Shown here piece by piece: positions 25,601 to 32,686 of a DNA stretch of 64,000 nucleotides (positions are counted from its first letter, which is position 1; each line of letters starts with the position of its first letter). This DNA is from Dehalococcoidia bacterium. GTDB lineage: Bacteria; Chloroflexota; Dehalococcoidia; Lucifugimonadales; UBA3495. The notes below the pieces were generated by a model that saw nothing but the letters and a program-made list of their open reading frames with translations, did no database searches and was not told the origin of the DNA. Made by a program: the position numbers and the translations under genes. The stretch covers positions 1 to 64,000 of the forward strand of contig JAJDTP010000016.1 in assembly GCA_022827095.1 (NCBI GenBank), written 5' to 3'.

Positions 25601-25865
25601 CGAAGAGCAGCTTATCCAGTCAGCGTACCGGGGCGCCCGGGACCGGCTGAACCTGCCGGCGCGACTCAACCGCAAGCTGGCGGAAGTCACCGCCGTGGTG
25701 GCCGCTGCCGATTTCGCGCCACCGCAACAGGCGTACCAGGTCTTCGACTACCTCTGCGGCGAGATTGACCAACAGTTGACGTCGCTGCAGCAGGTCATCG
25801 ATGAAGACGTGACCCAGTTCGCCAACCTGGTGCGTGACCTGGACATACCGACCATCGCAACGTAA
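22680..25865 (+). CDS. Giant BNR/Asp-box beta-propeller protein
   Basis: A 1061-residue protein with many Asp-box repeats of the form S.DGG.TW (KTTDGGTYW, RSTDGGQTW, RSKDGGNTW, KSVDGGDTW, RSDDGGDTW and others), forming one or two beta-propellers over residues about 20-750. Residues 750-850 hold a beta-rich domain, and 900-1050 a helical region with QVDQWVNRAEGH-like helices. It resembles the sortilin/VPS10-type glycosyl hydrolase-annotated family. No signal peptide or membrane anchor is visible after the ATG at 22680, so location is unclear. Catalytic residues for hydrolysis were not identified. A nine-pair hairpin at 25866-25887 follows the stop. Confidence 0.9.
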   Translation: MTTSETRQAQAQAPYVPQELLGAVRWRCIGPPRGGRVVAVAGDPVNPMVFYFGACAGGVWKTTDGGTYWDNVSDGFFNTAAVGAIAVAPSDPNVIYAGMGEACIRGDVTYGDGVYRSTDGGQTWTNVGLSDTRHIGRVRVHPTNPDLVYVAALGHAYGPNDERGVFRSKDGGNTWENVLFRSEDAGAIDLSMDPNNPRILYTSIWETRRTPWSLISGGPGSGIFKSVDGGDTWTEITDNPGLPGGLKGRIGVAVSPAKSGRVWATIEAEDCGVYRSDDGGDTWELVSDERDLQGRPWYYQHIFADPQDADTVWILNYQCWKSVDGGRNFSRVTTPHGDDHDLWIDPNNPLRMIEGNDGGACVSFNGGETWSSIYNQLTAQFYHLTTDNRFPHRVYGTQQDNTAISVPSRTHKGAIPWGDCYVVGNSESGYIALHPYDPDTVISGAIGSSAGGGGNMLHYDHATGQVRIITVWPELYTGWGAKDMRYRFQWTYPIMFSPHDPQTLYVAGNVAFRSTDLGSSWEAISPDLTRHDPSTLEPSGGPITKDTSGAEVYATIFAFVESPHQQGVFWAGSDDGLVHISRDGGVTWDAITPDGMLEWTLICMIEVSPHDPATAYIAATRYKLDDTRPMLYRTTDYGQTWTSITAGLPEDDYTRVVREDPTRPGLLYAGTETGAYVSFNQGDSWQPLRANLPVVPVYDLTIKDDNLIAATHGRSFWILDDLTQLRQLAPALADQPIVLLQPRDTYRVRSPFRDRKPSPGKMYRAGLGADVTYSESLGPAGQTVRKMWDAGENPPDGAMIHYCLQEAPDELTITILDEAGEVIQSFSSKPPEAGADTAEPRPPAQPGMNRFVWNLRYPDARKVPEDKTTEDAVIGPLASPGEYQVSLRVGDDVQNQTFRIVKDPRVGATQEDFDAQFKFLIEIRDKVSETHDGINQLRRVRQQVDQWVNRAEGHPSAEAVGDAAASVKEKLGQIEEQLIQSAYRGARDRLNLPARLNRKLAEVTAVVAAADFAPPQQAYQVFDYLCGEIDQQLTSLQQVIDEDVTQFANLVRDLDIPTIAT

Positions 25866-25887
25866 GCGGGCGGACCGTTCCGCCCGC
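25866..25887 (+). terminator. GC-rich hairpin after BNR gene
   Basis: GCGGGCGGA, loop CCGT, TCCGCCCGC: nine-pair stem directly after the stop codon. No T run follows, so it may be a weak terminator or an mRNA-stabilising hairpin. Confidence 0.5.
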
Positions 25888-25939
25888 GGCTGGTGCTCAC
25901 GCCGCCCGTTGCCGGAAAGGCGACGAGTGGCGTGGACAA

Positions 25940-26272
25940 TCAGTCCTCCAGCAGGATGTAGACTGCGCCCGACGGGGACAGGTCGTGGTGCGAGTGTCCT
26001 TTGCCGGTGACATCCTCCATCAGCCGGATATCCCCGGCTCGGAGTACCCGTTTGGAACCGTCGCTGGCCCCGATCTCGACCTCGCCGGAAAGGTGAATGA
26101 TCAGACGGCGTTCCGGCAGGGGATGAAAGTCCATCTGCCGCGACCCGTCAAATTCCTGGACACGCACTTCGGAAACGTTGATCAGCGCCCCCAATTCGGG
26201 GTGTTCCTCCAGGTTCAGGTCCTCGATGTGGCTCTCGCCGTCGGCGTCCGAGAATACCCTGTAAATCGCCAT
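25940..26272 (-). CDS. Cupin-domain protein
   Basis: A 110-residue single-domain cupin. The core reads FHPLPERRLIIHLSGEVEIG (first cupin motif, with a metal-ligand His replaced by R in the usual G(X)5HXH position) and LRAGDIRLMEDVTGKGHSH (second motif). The substrate is unknown; similar small cupins act as ligand-binding proteins or enzymes such as ectoine or sugar isomerases. It lies alone between the BNR gene and the family B repeat, convergent with the former. Confidence 0.8.
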   Translation of the reverse strand: MAIYRVFSDADGESHIEDLNLEEHPELGALINVSEVRVQEFDGSRQMDFHPLPERRLIIHLSGEVEIGASDGSKRVLRAGDIRLMEDVTGKGHSHHDLSPSGAVYILLED

Positions 26273-26388
26273 TTTGCCCCCTGAGTGATCGTCGATGTTT
26301 CGTTCCTCGCACTCGCCAGTCTAGCATTGCTGAAGTCGTCGCCGCGCGGACGTCTGACCTCACGCTACCCGGTTTGCGGCTAGGAAAC

Positions 26389-26506
26389 GTCAGAAGCAGG
26401 ATTTACCGGATTTCCGGATTTTATGATTGGTCAGGATTGGGAGATCTCCATCACCGAACGGTCCCAATCCTGACAATCCCTAAATCTTGAAAATCCTGCT
26501 TCTGAC
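26389..26506. repeat. Family B inverted-repeat element, copy 1
   Basis: Terminal repeats GTCAGAAGCAGGATTT and the reverse AAATCCTGCTTCTGAC enclose about 85 bp. The left flank TACCCGGTTTGCGG and the right flank GATTTACGAAAGGGGGTA are shared with copy 3 at 63274, in the same orientation, whereas the interior is in the opposite orientation. It abuts the moeA gene and may donate its ribosome-binding site. Confidence 0.85.
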
Positions 26507-26565
26507 GATTTACGAAAGGGGGTATTTTGACAATCCCAACGCGGATAGTTAGCATCGCATCCACA

Positions 26566-27807
26566 ATGCCGGAATTCTTCAACGTGTTGCCTCCTCAGGA
26601 GGCGTTGGCGTTGCTCCTGGATCTCCTTCCGGAGCGACCAGCGACAGGGGCCGGCGTGGTGGAAACCGTCGACGCGTTGGGAAGGGTCGTTGCCGCGGAG
26701 ATTCCGGCAACGGAATCACTCCCCGCCTTTCCCCGCTCCACCATGGACGGCTACAGCGTGCGCGCGGCCGACACCTACGGAGCCAGCGATGGGTTGCCGG
26801 CTTGGTTCACGCTGGTGGGCGAGGTGCCCATGGGATGCGCACCTGACGTCAGCCTGGAAGTTGGCGAGGCGGTGGTGGCCTACACCGGCGGGATGCTGGC
26901 CGGAAACGCCGATGCCGTGGTCATGGTGGAGCATACCCAGGCCATTGACGCCCACACCATCGAGGTGATGCGGCCGGTGGCTCCCGGCGAGAACGTGGCC
27001 CAGCCGGGCGAGGATGTCGGGGCGGACGAAATGGTGTTGCCGGCCGGACACGTGATCCGACCCCAGGACGTCGGCGCGCTGCTCGCGTTGGGCATTGAAC
27101 AGATCAAGGTGTCCGCGCGCCCTCGTGTCGGCATCCTGTCCATGGGCGATGAGGTGGTTCATCCCGGCGCGACTCCCGGCCCGGGACAGGTGCGGGACAT
27201 CAACACGTACACGGTCGCGGGGCAGGTTGCCGCCGCCGGCGGGACTGCGGTTCCCCTGGGTCTGGTGGGCGACGATTACGAGGAGCAACTGGTTGCCGCG
27301 CGGCAGGGATTGGCTCAATCCGACATGCTGGTGCTGTCGGCGGGCAGTTCGGTAAGCGCCCGCGACCGGACGGTGGATATCGTCGCCGAGCTTGGCGAAC
27401 CCGGGCCCTTGGTGCACGGATTGGCGCTGCGGCCCGGAAAGCCGGCCATCGTGGGCCTGTGTGACGGCAAGCCGGTAATCGGGTTGCCCGGCAACCCGGT
27501 GTCTGCCATGGTGGTAAGCAGCCTCCTGTTGCGGCCGACGGTGTACCGCCTCATGGGCTGCGTCCATCCGCCCCCGCCGGTGGAACGGGCGGCAATTCTG
27601 GCGCAGGACATCCCATCGGCCGCCGGGCGCGAAGACTACGTGCCGGTGCGCTTGGTGGGCGGCCGCAACGGGATGGTGAAAGCCCATCCGGTGTGGGGCA
27701 AGAGCGGCTTTATCTTCACGTTGGTCCGGGCGGACGGGTTGGTGAGGGTGCCGGCGGACGCGGGCGGCATCTATGCCGGTGAGTCGGTTCAGGTACGGGA
27801 GTTGTGA
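26566..27807 (+). CDS. moeA: Molybdopterin molybdenumtransferase MoeA
   Basis: Inserts molybdenum into adenylylated molybdopterin. Motifs: FPRSTMDGYSVRAAD at about residue 55, VVAYTGGMLAGNADAVV, PGEDV, GDEVV (LSMGDEVV), and GLPGNPVSAMV. The ATG at 26566 (MPEFFNVLPPQEAL) matches the normal N-terminal start; the frame also opens at a TTG at 26527 right after the family B repeat, where AAGGGGG could act as a SD. It is 4 bp upstream of a second MoeA-like gene that carries an extra domain. The two likely act together in cofactor assembly. Confidence 0.93.
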   Translation: MPEFFNVLPPQEALALLLDLLPERPATGAGVVETVDALGRVVAAEIPATESLPAFPRSTMDGYSVRAADTYGASDGLPAWFTLVGEVPMGCAPDVSLEVGEAVVAYTGGMLAGNADAVVMVEHTQAIDAHTIEVMRPVAPGENVAQPGEDVGADEMVLPAGHVIRPQDVGALLALGIEQIKVSARPRVGILSMGDEVVHPGATPGPGQVRDINTYTVAGQVAAAGGTAVPLGLVGDDYEEQLVAARQGLAQSDMLVLSAGSSVSARDRTVDIVAELGEPGPLVHGLALRPGKPAIVGLCDGKPVIGLPGNPVSAMVVSSLLLRPTVYRLMGCVHPPPPVERAAILAQDIPSAAGREDYVPVRLVGGRNGMVKAHPVWGKSGFIFTLVRADGLVRVPADAGGIYAGESVQVREL

Positions 27808-27811
27808 TCCG

Positions 27812-29773
27812 ATGGAGGACCTGACACCGCACCGGTCACACCGTCGCTACTTCCTGCAGGACATACCCCTGGAAGAAGCGACGGCCCGCTGGTTCGACGC
27901 CCTGAGCGAGGTAAGCGCTCTGGTCCCAATGCCCGGCGAGGATGAGCCGCTGACTGCCCCCGACATCGTAGGCCGGGTCACCGCCTGGCCGGTGTGGGCC
28001 GTTGCGTCGTCGCCGCACTACGATGCTGCGGCCATGGACGGCATTGCCGTGCGTGCGGCCGACACCGTCGGAGCCACCGAGACACGGCCGACGGCTTTGG
28101 CGGTAGGCAGCCAGGCCGTGTGGGTCGATACCGGCGACCCCATGCCGGTGGGAACGGATGCCGTGGTGATGATCGAGCACGTGCAGCGCGACAATGGCGA
28201 TCCCGCTACGGTGCGGGTGTCCGATCCCGTCGCCCCGTGGCAGCACGTCCGGCCGTTGGGCGAAGACATCGTGGCCACCGAGCTGGTCCTGCCGGAAAAC
28301 CATCGCATCACCCCAGCCGACCTGGGAGCCTGCGCTGCCGCCGGCCTCACCATGGTTCCGGTGCGTCGCCGTCCCCGGGTGACGATAATTCCCACCGGGG
28401 ATGAACTGGCTCCCATCGGCGCGCCGCGAAAGCCGGGCGACATACCGGAGTTCAACTCACTGATCCTCGCCGCCCTGGTCCGTCAATGGGGTGGCGAGCC
28501 CATGGTGTGCGACCCGGTGCCGGACGACTTCGAGGCCATCCGAGAGGCCGTTTCCTCGGGCCTGGCATCGTCGGACGTGGTTGCCATCAACGCCGGTTCC
28601 TCCGCCGGCGACGCCGACCACACCGCCTCGGTGATCGAATCGCTGGGCAGCCTGCAGGTGCATGGCATCGCCGTTCGGCCCGGGCATCCGGTGGCGCTGG
28701 GCGTGGCAAACGACAAGCCGGTTATGGGGTTGCCCGGCTACCCCGTATCGGCGGCCCTGACCGCGGAACTGCTGTTGATGCCGCTGCTGGAACGGTTGCT
28801 GGGGTCGTCTATGCCCGCGCGCCGCCGGATCCGCGCGAACATCACCCGCAAGGTCGCGTCGCCCACCGGCGAGGACGAGTTCCTGCGTGTTGCGGTGGGA
28901 CGGGTTGGCAGCAAGATGATCGCGACCCCGGTGCAGCGGGGCGCCGGCGTGGTCATGTCCCTGGTCCGCGCCGACGGAATCGTGCGGATCCCCAGGCACG
29001 CCGAGGGAATGGACGCCGGCGCCGAGGTGGAGGTGGAACTGCTCCGCCCGCTGGAGGAGGTGCAGAACACCATCGTCGCCATCGGCAGCCACGACCTGGC
29101 GCTGGACCTCATGCGCAGCTTCCTGCGGCGTGGTCATCCCTCGGTCAACCTGGCGTCGGCCCACGTGGGCAGCCTCGGCGGGCTGCTGGCGTTGCGGCGA
29201 GGGGAGGCCCACGTCTCCGGTTGCCACTTGCTGGACACCGAGACCGGTGAGTACAACACGTCCTACGTCCGCCGCTACCTGCCGGATACGCCCGTCGCCA
29301 TCGTTCGCCTGGTGGGACGCACCCAGGGCCTGATGACCGCGCCCGGGAACCCGTTGCACATCGCGAGCCTTGAAGACCTGCTGCGACCCGAGGTCAGGTT
29401 TGTCAACCGCCAGCGGGGTTCGGGCACCCGGGTGCTACTGGATTACCGTCTCCAGCAGATGGGTGCGGCGCCCGACGCTATTACCGGCTACCAGCGCGAG
29501 GAATACAGCCACCTTGCGGTGGCGGCGGCGGTGTCCGGTGGATCGGCCGACGCCGGTTTGGGCGTCCTTTCCGCAGCCCGCGCCCTGGAACTGGAATTCG
29601 TTCCCCTGTTGAATGAGGAGTACGATTTGGTCATCCCCGTGGAACACTACGAAAGCGGTCACCTCCAACCCATGCTCGATTTGCTCAATGCTCCCGATTT
29701 CAGGCAGGCGGTTGATGCCCTGGGCGGTTACGATGTCTCGCGCATGGGCGAACTTCGGACGATGCAGCCATGA
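27812..29773 (+). CDS. MoeA fused to a periplasmic-binding-protein-like domain
   Basis: A 653-residue protein. Residues 1-420 repeat the MoeA fold: HYDAAAMDGIAVRAADT, VDTGDPMPVGTDAVV, TGDELA and GLPGYPVSAALT. Residues 430-640 are a PBP/LysR-substrate-like domain beginning NTIVAIGSHDLALDLMRSFL with LLDTETGEYN, VNRQRGSGTRVLLDYRL and LAVAAAVSGGSADAGLGV. Such fusions are known in archaea and Chloroflexota and probably sense or deliver molybdate/tungstate or couple specific targets. Start ATG 27812, four bases after the stop of moeA. The next gene overlaps its stop (29770). Confidence 0.92.
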   Translation: MEDLTPHRSHRRYFLQDIPLEEATARWFDALSEVSALVPMPGEDEPLTAPDIVGRVTAWPVWAVASSPHYDAAAMDGIAVRAADTVGATETRPTALAVGSQAVWVDTGDPMPVGTDAVVMIEHVQRDNGDPATVRVSDPVAPWQHVRPLGEDIVATELVLPENHRITPADLGACAAAGLTMVPVRRRPRVTIIPTGDELAPIGAPRKPGDIPEFNSLILAALVRQWGGEPMVCDPVPDDFEAIREAVSSGLASSDVVAINAGSSAGDADHTASVIESLGSLQVHGIAVRPGHPVALGVANDKPVMGLPGYPVSAALTAELLLMPLLERLLGSSMPARRRIRANITRKVASPTGEDEFLRVAVGRVGSKMIATPVQRGAGVVMSLVRADGIVRIPRHAEGMDAGAEVEVELLRPLEEVQNTIVAIGSHDLALDLMRSFLRRGHPSVNLASAHVGSLGGLLALRRGEAHVSGCHLLDTETGEYNTSYVRRYLPDTPVAIVRLVGRTQGLMTAPGNPLHIASLEDLLRPEVRFVNRQRGSGTRVLLDYRLQQMGAAPDAITGYQREEYSHLAVAAAVSGGSADAGLGVLSAARALELEFVPLLNEEYDLVIPVEHYESGHLQPMLDLLNAPDFRQAVDALGGYDVSRMGELRTMQP

Positions 29774-30297
29774 CCGGCCCTCATAACCAGCGCATAGCCC
29801 GTCGCGTTGCCGAGCTGGACGCTCAACTCGGGGCCAGCGGCGGCGACCATCCGGAAACCCTGCGCGCTCAGCACCGCCTGGCCCACGCCTACCGCGCCGC
29901 CCGTCGGTTCGACGAGGCGCTGCGCTGGTTTGACCTGGCCGCCGAGGGCGGCGCGCGGGTGCACGGGCCGGATCACCTCGAAACGCTGCGCTACCGGAGC
30001 AGCCTGGCCAATTGTCACTACGCCGCCGGGCACACCGACCTGGCCATCGAGATGTTCGCTGCGTTGTTTGAGGCCCGCCGCGCTGCGTTGGGCGAGAACC
30101 ACGCCGATACCCTGCGCAGCCGGGGGAGCTTGGCCAACGCGCTGCAAGCGGTCGGTCGGCACGACGAAGCTGCCACGCTGCACCTGCGAAACGCCGGCGA
30201 CCGCGCCGAGACCCTGGGTCGCCAGCACCCGTCCACCGAGGCCAGCCTCCGCAATCTCGCCCGGGCCACGCGGGACGCCGGCGCGGATACGGCCTGA
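29770..30297 (+). CDS. TPR protein
   Basis: A 175-residue protein of kinesin-light-chain-type tetratricopeptide repeats: the blocks HPETLRAQHRLAHAYRAARRFDEALRWFD, a matching HLETLRYRSSLANCHYAAGHTDLAIEMF and HADTLRSRGSLANALQAVGRHDEAATLH. Its ATG overlaps the stop of the MoeA-PBP gene by four bases, so the two are likely co-translated. It probably acts as a scaffold for protein contacts. Also overlapped at its end by three bases before the next gene, an MFS transporter. Confidence 0.88.
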   Translation: MTGPHNQRIARRVAELDAQLGASGGDHPETLRAQHRLAHAYRAARRFDEALRWFDLAAEGGARVHGPDHLETLRYRSSLANCHYAAGHTDLAIEMFAALFEARRAALGENHADTLRSRGSLANALQAVGRHDEAATLHLRNAGDRAETLGRQHPSTEASLRNLARATRDAGADTA

Positions 30298-30299
30298 CC

Positions 30300-31628
30300 T
30301 TGGCCGCCAGGGAAGCAGCCAGCGGATTATCCGATCCCCAGCGACCGGGTTCCGAAGCCACCACGTCGCCGCGGGCGTGGTCCGTGCTCCTCCTGAACCG
30401 GACCCACCAAAGCACGGTGGTGCTGTCCTCCTACGGCCTCGGGTTGTTTCTCCCCTTTGTGCAGGCGGACCTGGATCTCAGCTACCTGGAGATAGGTATT
30501 TTGCAAGCCGTCTGGTGGGGCACGCCGGCAGTACTGCTGGTGCCCTTCAGCCTGCTTTTCGCCCGGTTCAACCCCAACCGCCGGGTGTTGGCTGCGTTGG
30601 CGCTCATAACGCCCTGCCTGCTCAGCCAGGGCCTGGCCACCGGCTTCTGGACCCTGTTGGCGTCCCGTTTCCTGACAGTGCTGGTCCACGCTTCGATGTC
30701 CCCGGCGCGGCCGCTGCTTTTGCGCTGGTGGGCCGCGCCTCGTCAGTACTCCCAGGTGTCGTCCATCGGCCTGTCCATGCACTCCACCTTCATGGCGGCG
30801 GCACTGACCTTCGGGCCAATCATCATCGTGGTGCTGGACAGCTGGCGCCTGGCCTACTTCGTTCAGGGCGCCATCATGGCTGCGCACCTGTTGGTATGGG
30901 CCGCGCTCACCTGGGGTGCGAGGGAGTCCGCCCAGGGCCCGGAGGATGCGGTTGGACCCGCGTCACCGCAGGACGGTCCTGAAGAGACCGCCGTGGAAGA
31001 GCCAAACACCAGGCCGCCGCTGATCCGCTCGTTGGTCTCCTATCCGCACGCCTGGCTGCTGGGAGTGGTCATGCTGTGGCTGTCGGCGTCGTGGACGACG
31101 ATCCTGACTTTCCTGCCCACCATCCTGGAGCAGCACCGGGGCATCGCGATCACATCGGGCAGCGTGCTGTTCGGGTTCCTGTACTACGTCCTGATACCGG
31201 GGGCGTTGGCGGGAAGCTGGATTTTCAATCACATCACCAACCGGCGGTTGATGGTGCTGCTGCCGGCTGCGCTTAACTTGGTCGCCACGGTGGGCGCGGT
31301 TTTGTCTGGCAACGTGGTGATCGCTGCGCTGGCCCTGACTGGGTTGGGGATTGCCTGGGTGTTCGTCCCGGCCATGGAAATACTGCCCTTCGAGTTTCGA
31401 AACATCCGGACGCGAGAGGTGTCGGTGCTATCTGGGTTGGTGCAGACCTTCGGCGCGGTGGGTTTCGGCGCCGGCCCGGTGATCGCCGGAGCGTTGGCCC
31501 AGATGTCCGGGTCCCTGGTCAACGGAGTGCTGGCCGTGGCCCTGATGACCGCCCTGGCCGTGGTCGCGGCGGCGCTGCTGCCCCGCAGCTTTGGCAGTGA
31601 GACGCCGCCCCGCAGCAACCGAGCTTGA
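30300..31628 (+). CDS. MFS transporter
   Basis: About 442 aa, 12 predicted helices split by a long, acidic central loop (about residues 205-240). The N-terminal half contains ARFNPNRRVLAALALITP (RxxR loop motif) and SPARPLLLRWWAAP; the C-terminal half contains GIAWVFVPAMEILPFE. The start given is a TTG at 30300 immediately after the TPR gene; a later start near MAAREAA cannot be excluded. It might import or export a substrate connected to the molybdoenzyme locus, but the family does not define it. Confidence 0.82.
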   Translation: MAAREAASGLSDPQRPGSEATTSPRAWSVLLLNRTHQSTVVLSSYGLGLFLPFVQADLDLSYLEIGILQAVWWGTPAVLLVPFSLLFARFNPNRRVLAALALITPCLLSQGLATGFWTLLASRFLTVLVHASMSPARPLLLRWWAAPRQYSQVSSIGLSMHSTFMAAALTFGPIIIVVLDSWRLAYFVQGAIMAAHLLVWAALTWGARESAQGPEDAVGPASPQDGPEETAVEEPNTRPPLIRSLVSYPHAWLLGVVMLWLSASWTTILTFLPTILEQHRGIAITSGSVLFGFLYYVLIPGALAGSWIFNHITNRRLMVLLPAALNLVATVGAVLSGNVVIAALALTGLGIAWVFVPAMEILPFEFRNIRTREVSVLSGLVQTFGAVGFGAGPVIAGALAQMSGSLVNGVLAVALMTALAVVAAALLPRSFGSETPPRSNRA

Positions 31629-31663
31629 GATGTTTGTGATGATATACGATTGGAGGCAGAGAA

Positions 31664-32302
31664 ATGACCACGCCCTTCACGGACGACGAAATTGACCCAC
31701 TTGGCGAACGGTTACGGCGGGGCATTACCGATACCGACCGGACGAGATTCGGCGGATACAGAAGGGTATTAAACCGGCTCAGGTTCGATCTGGAGACGGA
31801 GTTGCGAGCTTTGTTTCCGAATGCCGAAACAGGTTCCCGCACCAAGCGAGTTGAAACAGTAGCGGCAAAGTTGCAGCGGCGTCCTGACCTGACCCTGTCT
31901 CAAGTGACCGACTTGGCGGGCTGCCGCATCATCGTATCCGGCAGGGCTGAGCAGCAGGCTGTGGTTGCACGGTTACTGACAACCTACGATGTCCAGCAAG
32001 TTGACGACAAGAGCGACAGCCCCAAGTTCGGGTATCGAGCGGTCCACTTCGACATTCGCTATCGGGGCCAGCTTATGGAAATCCAGGTACAGACGCGCAA
32101 CCAGAACCTCTGGCAGATGGTTTCCGAGTTGGCGGCGGGGTACGATATTCCCATCAAGTACGGCGGTGGTCTGCCGGAAGTCAACAGCGCGTTGCAAGAC
32201 TTGTCGGAACTAGCCTGGCGGTGTGATTTGGAAGGTACTGAATTGCCCGAAACTGACATCGACCAAGCGAGGGATGTGATAATATCGGCCCATTCGGGGT
32301 AA
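31664..32302 (+). CDS. Short RelA/SpoT-domain alarmone synthetase-like protein
   Basis: A 212-residue protein with only a (p)ppGpp synthetase-type fold. Motifs: SRTKRVETVAAKL (about 58-70), DLAGCRIIV (D83 region), FGYRAVHFDI (Y124, H128), and MEIQVQTRNQNLW (E139, Q141). No HD hydrolase, TGS or ACT domain. Such small synthetases include toxic ones (toxSAS) paired with antitoxins and SAS housekeeping forms. It is followed 30 bp later by a small protein with a very strong SD, consistent with a two-gene unit. Start ATG at 31664 follows GGAGG. The alternative is a ribosome-independent stress synthetase. Confidence 0.85.
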   Translation: MTTPFTDDEIDPLGERLRRGITDTDRTRFGGYRRVLNRLRFDLETELRALFPNAETGSRTKRVETVAAKLQRRPDLTLSQVTDLAGCRIIVSGRAEQQAVVARLLTTYDVQQVDDKSDSPKFGYRAVHFDIRYRGQLMEIQVQTRNQNLWQMVSELAAGYDIPIKYGGGLPEVNSALQDLSELAWRCDLEGTELPETDIDQARDVIISAHSG

Positions 32303-32332
32303 CCGGGATTGGCCAGAAGCAGGAGGATAATG

Positions 32333-32686
32333 ATGAGCCTGAATTTTCTGGTTGAGCACGACCGGCACGGTAAGGTTCCTACCAGGATCACGGTGTACGA
32401 AAACATTGATGATGCTGAAGAGCGCCTCTACAAGCTGGACATTGATCAGTTGGACGAGCTCAACGCCTGCCTGAAAGCAGGCAAGCCGGTCCGCATGGAG
32501 TATGTCGTCTTGGGCGGCGCATCCGTGGAATCCATCAAACAGACCCACGCCCGCTATTTCTGGGGCGACTATGAAGTGCTGACCCCCACGGAAATTTGTT
32601 ACGGTGCCAGTTGGCGAGACAATCTTCCTCAGACTACGATACAAAACGTTGACCGTACCGAGGCCTCCCCGGTTACCGGTGCATGA
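32333..32686 (+). CDS. Hypothetical partner of the RelA/SpoT protein
   Basis: A 117-residue protein starting MSLNFLVEHDRHGKVPTRIT; ATG at 32333 with AGGAGG six bases upstream, an overlapping ATG at 32330 being too close. No family was recognised. It is mixed alpha/beta and contains VYENIDDAEERLYKLDIDQLDELN and a conserved-looking RYFWGDYEVLTPTEICY. It sits between the RelA/SpoT-like gene and a CoxE-like gene that overlaps its stop by four bases, so it could belong to either. If the RelA-like protein is toxic this would be its antitoxin candidate. Confidence 0.6.
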   Translation: MSLNFLVEHDRHGKVPTRITVYENIDDAEERLYKLDIDQLDELNACLKAGKPVRMEYVVLGGASVESIKQTHARYFWGDYEVLTPTEICYGASWRDNLPQTTIQNVDRTEASPVTGA

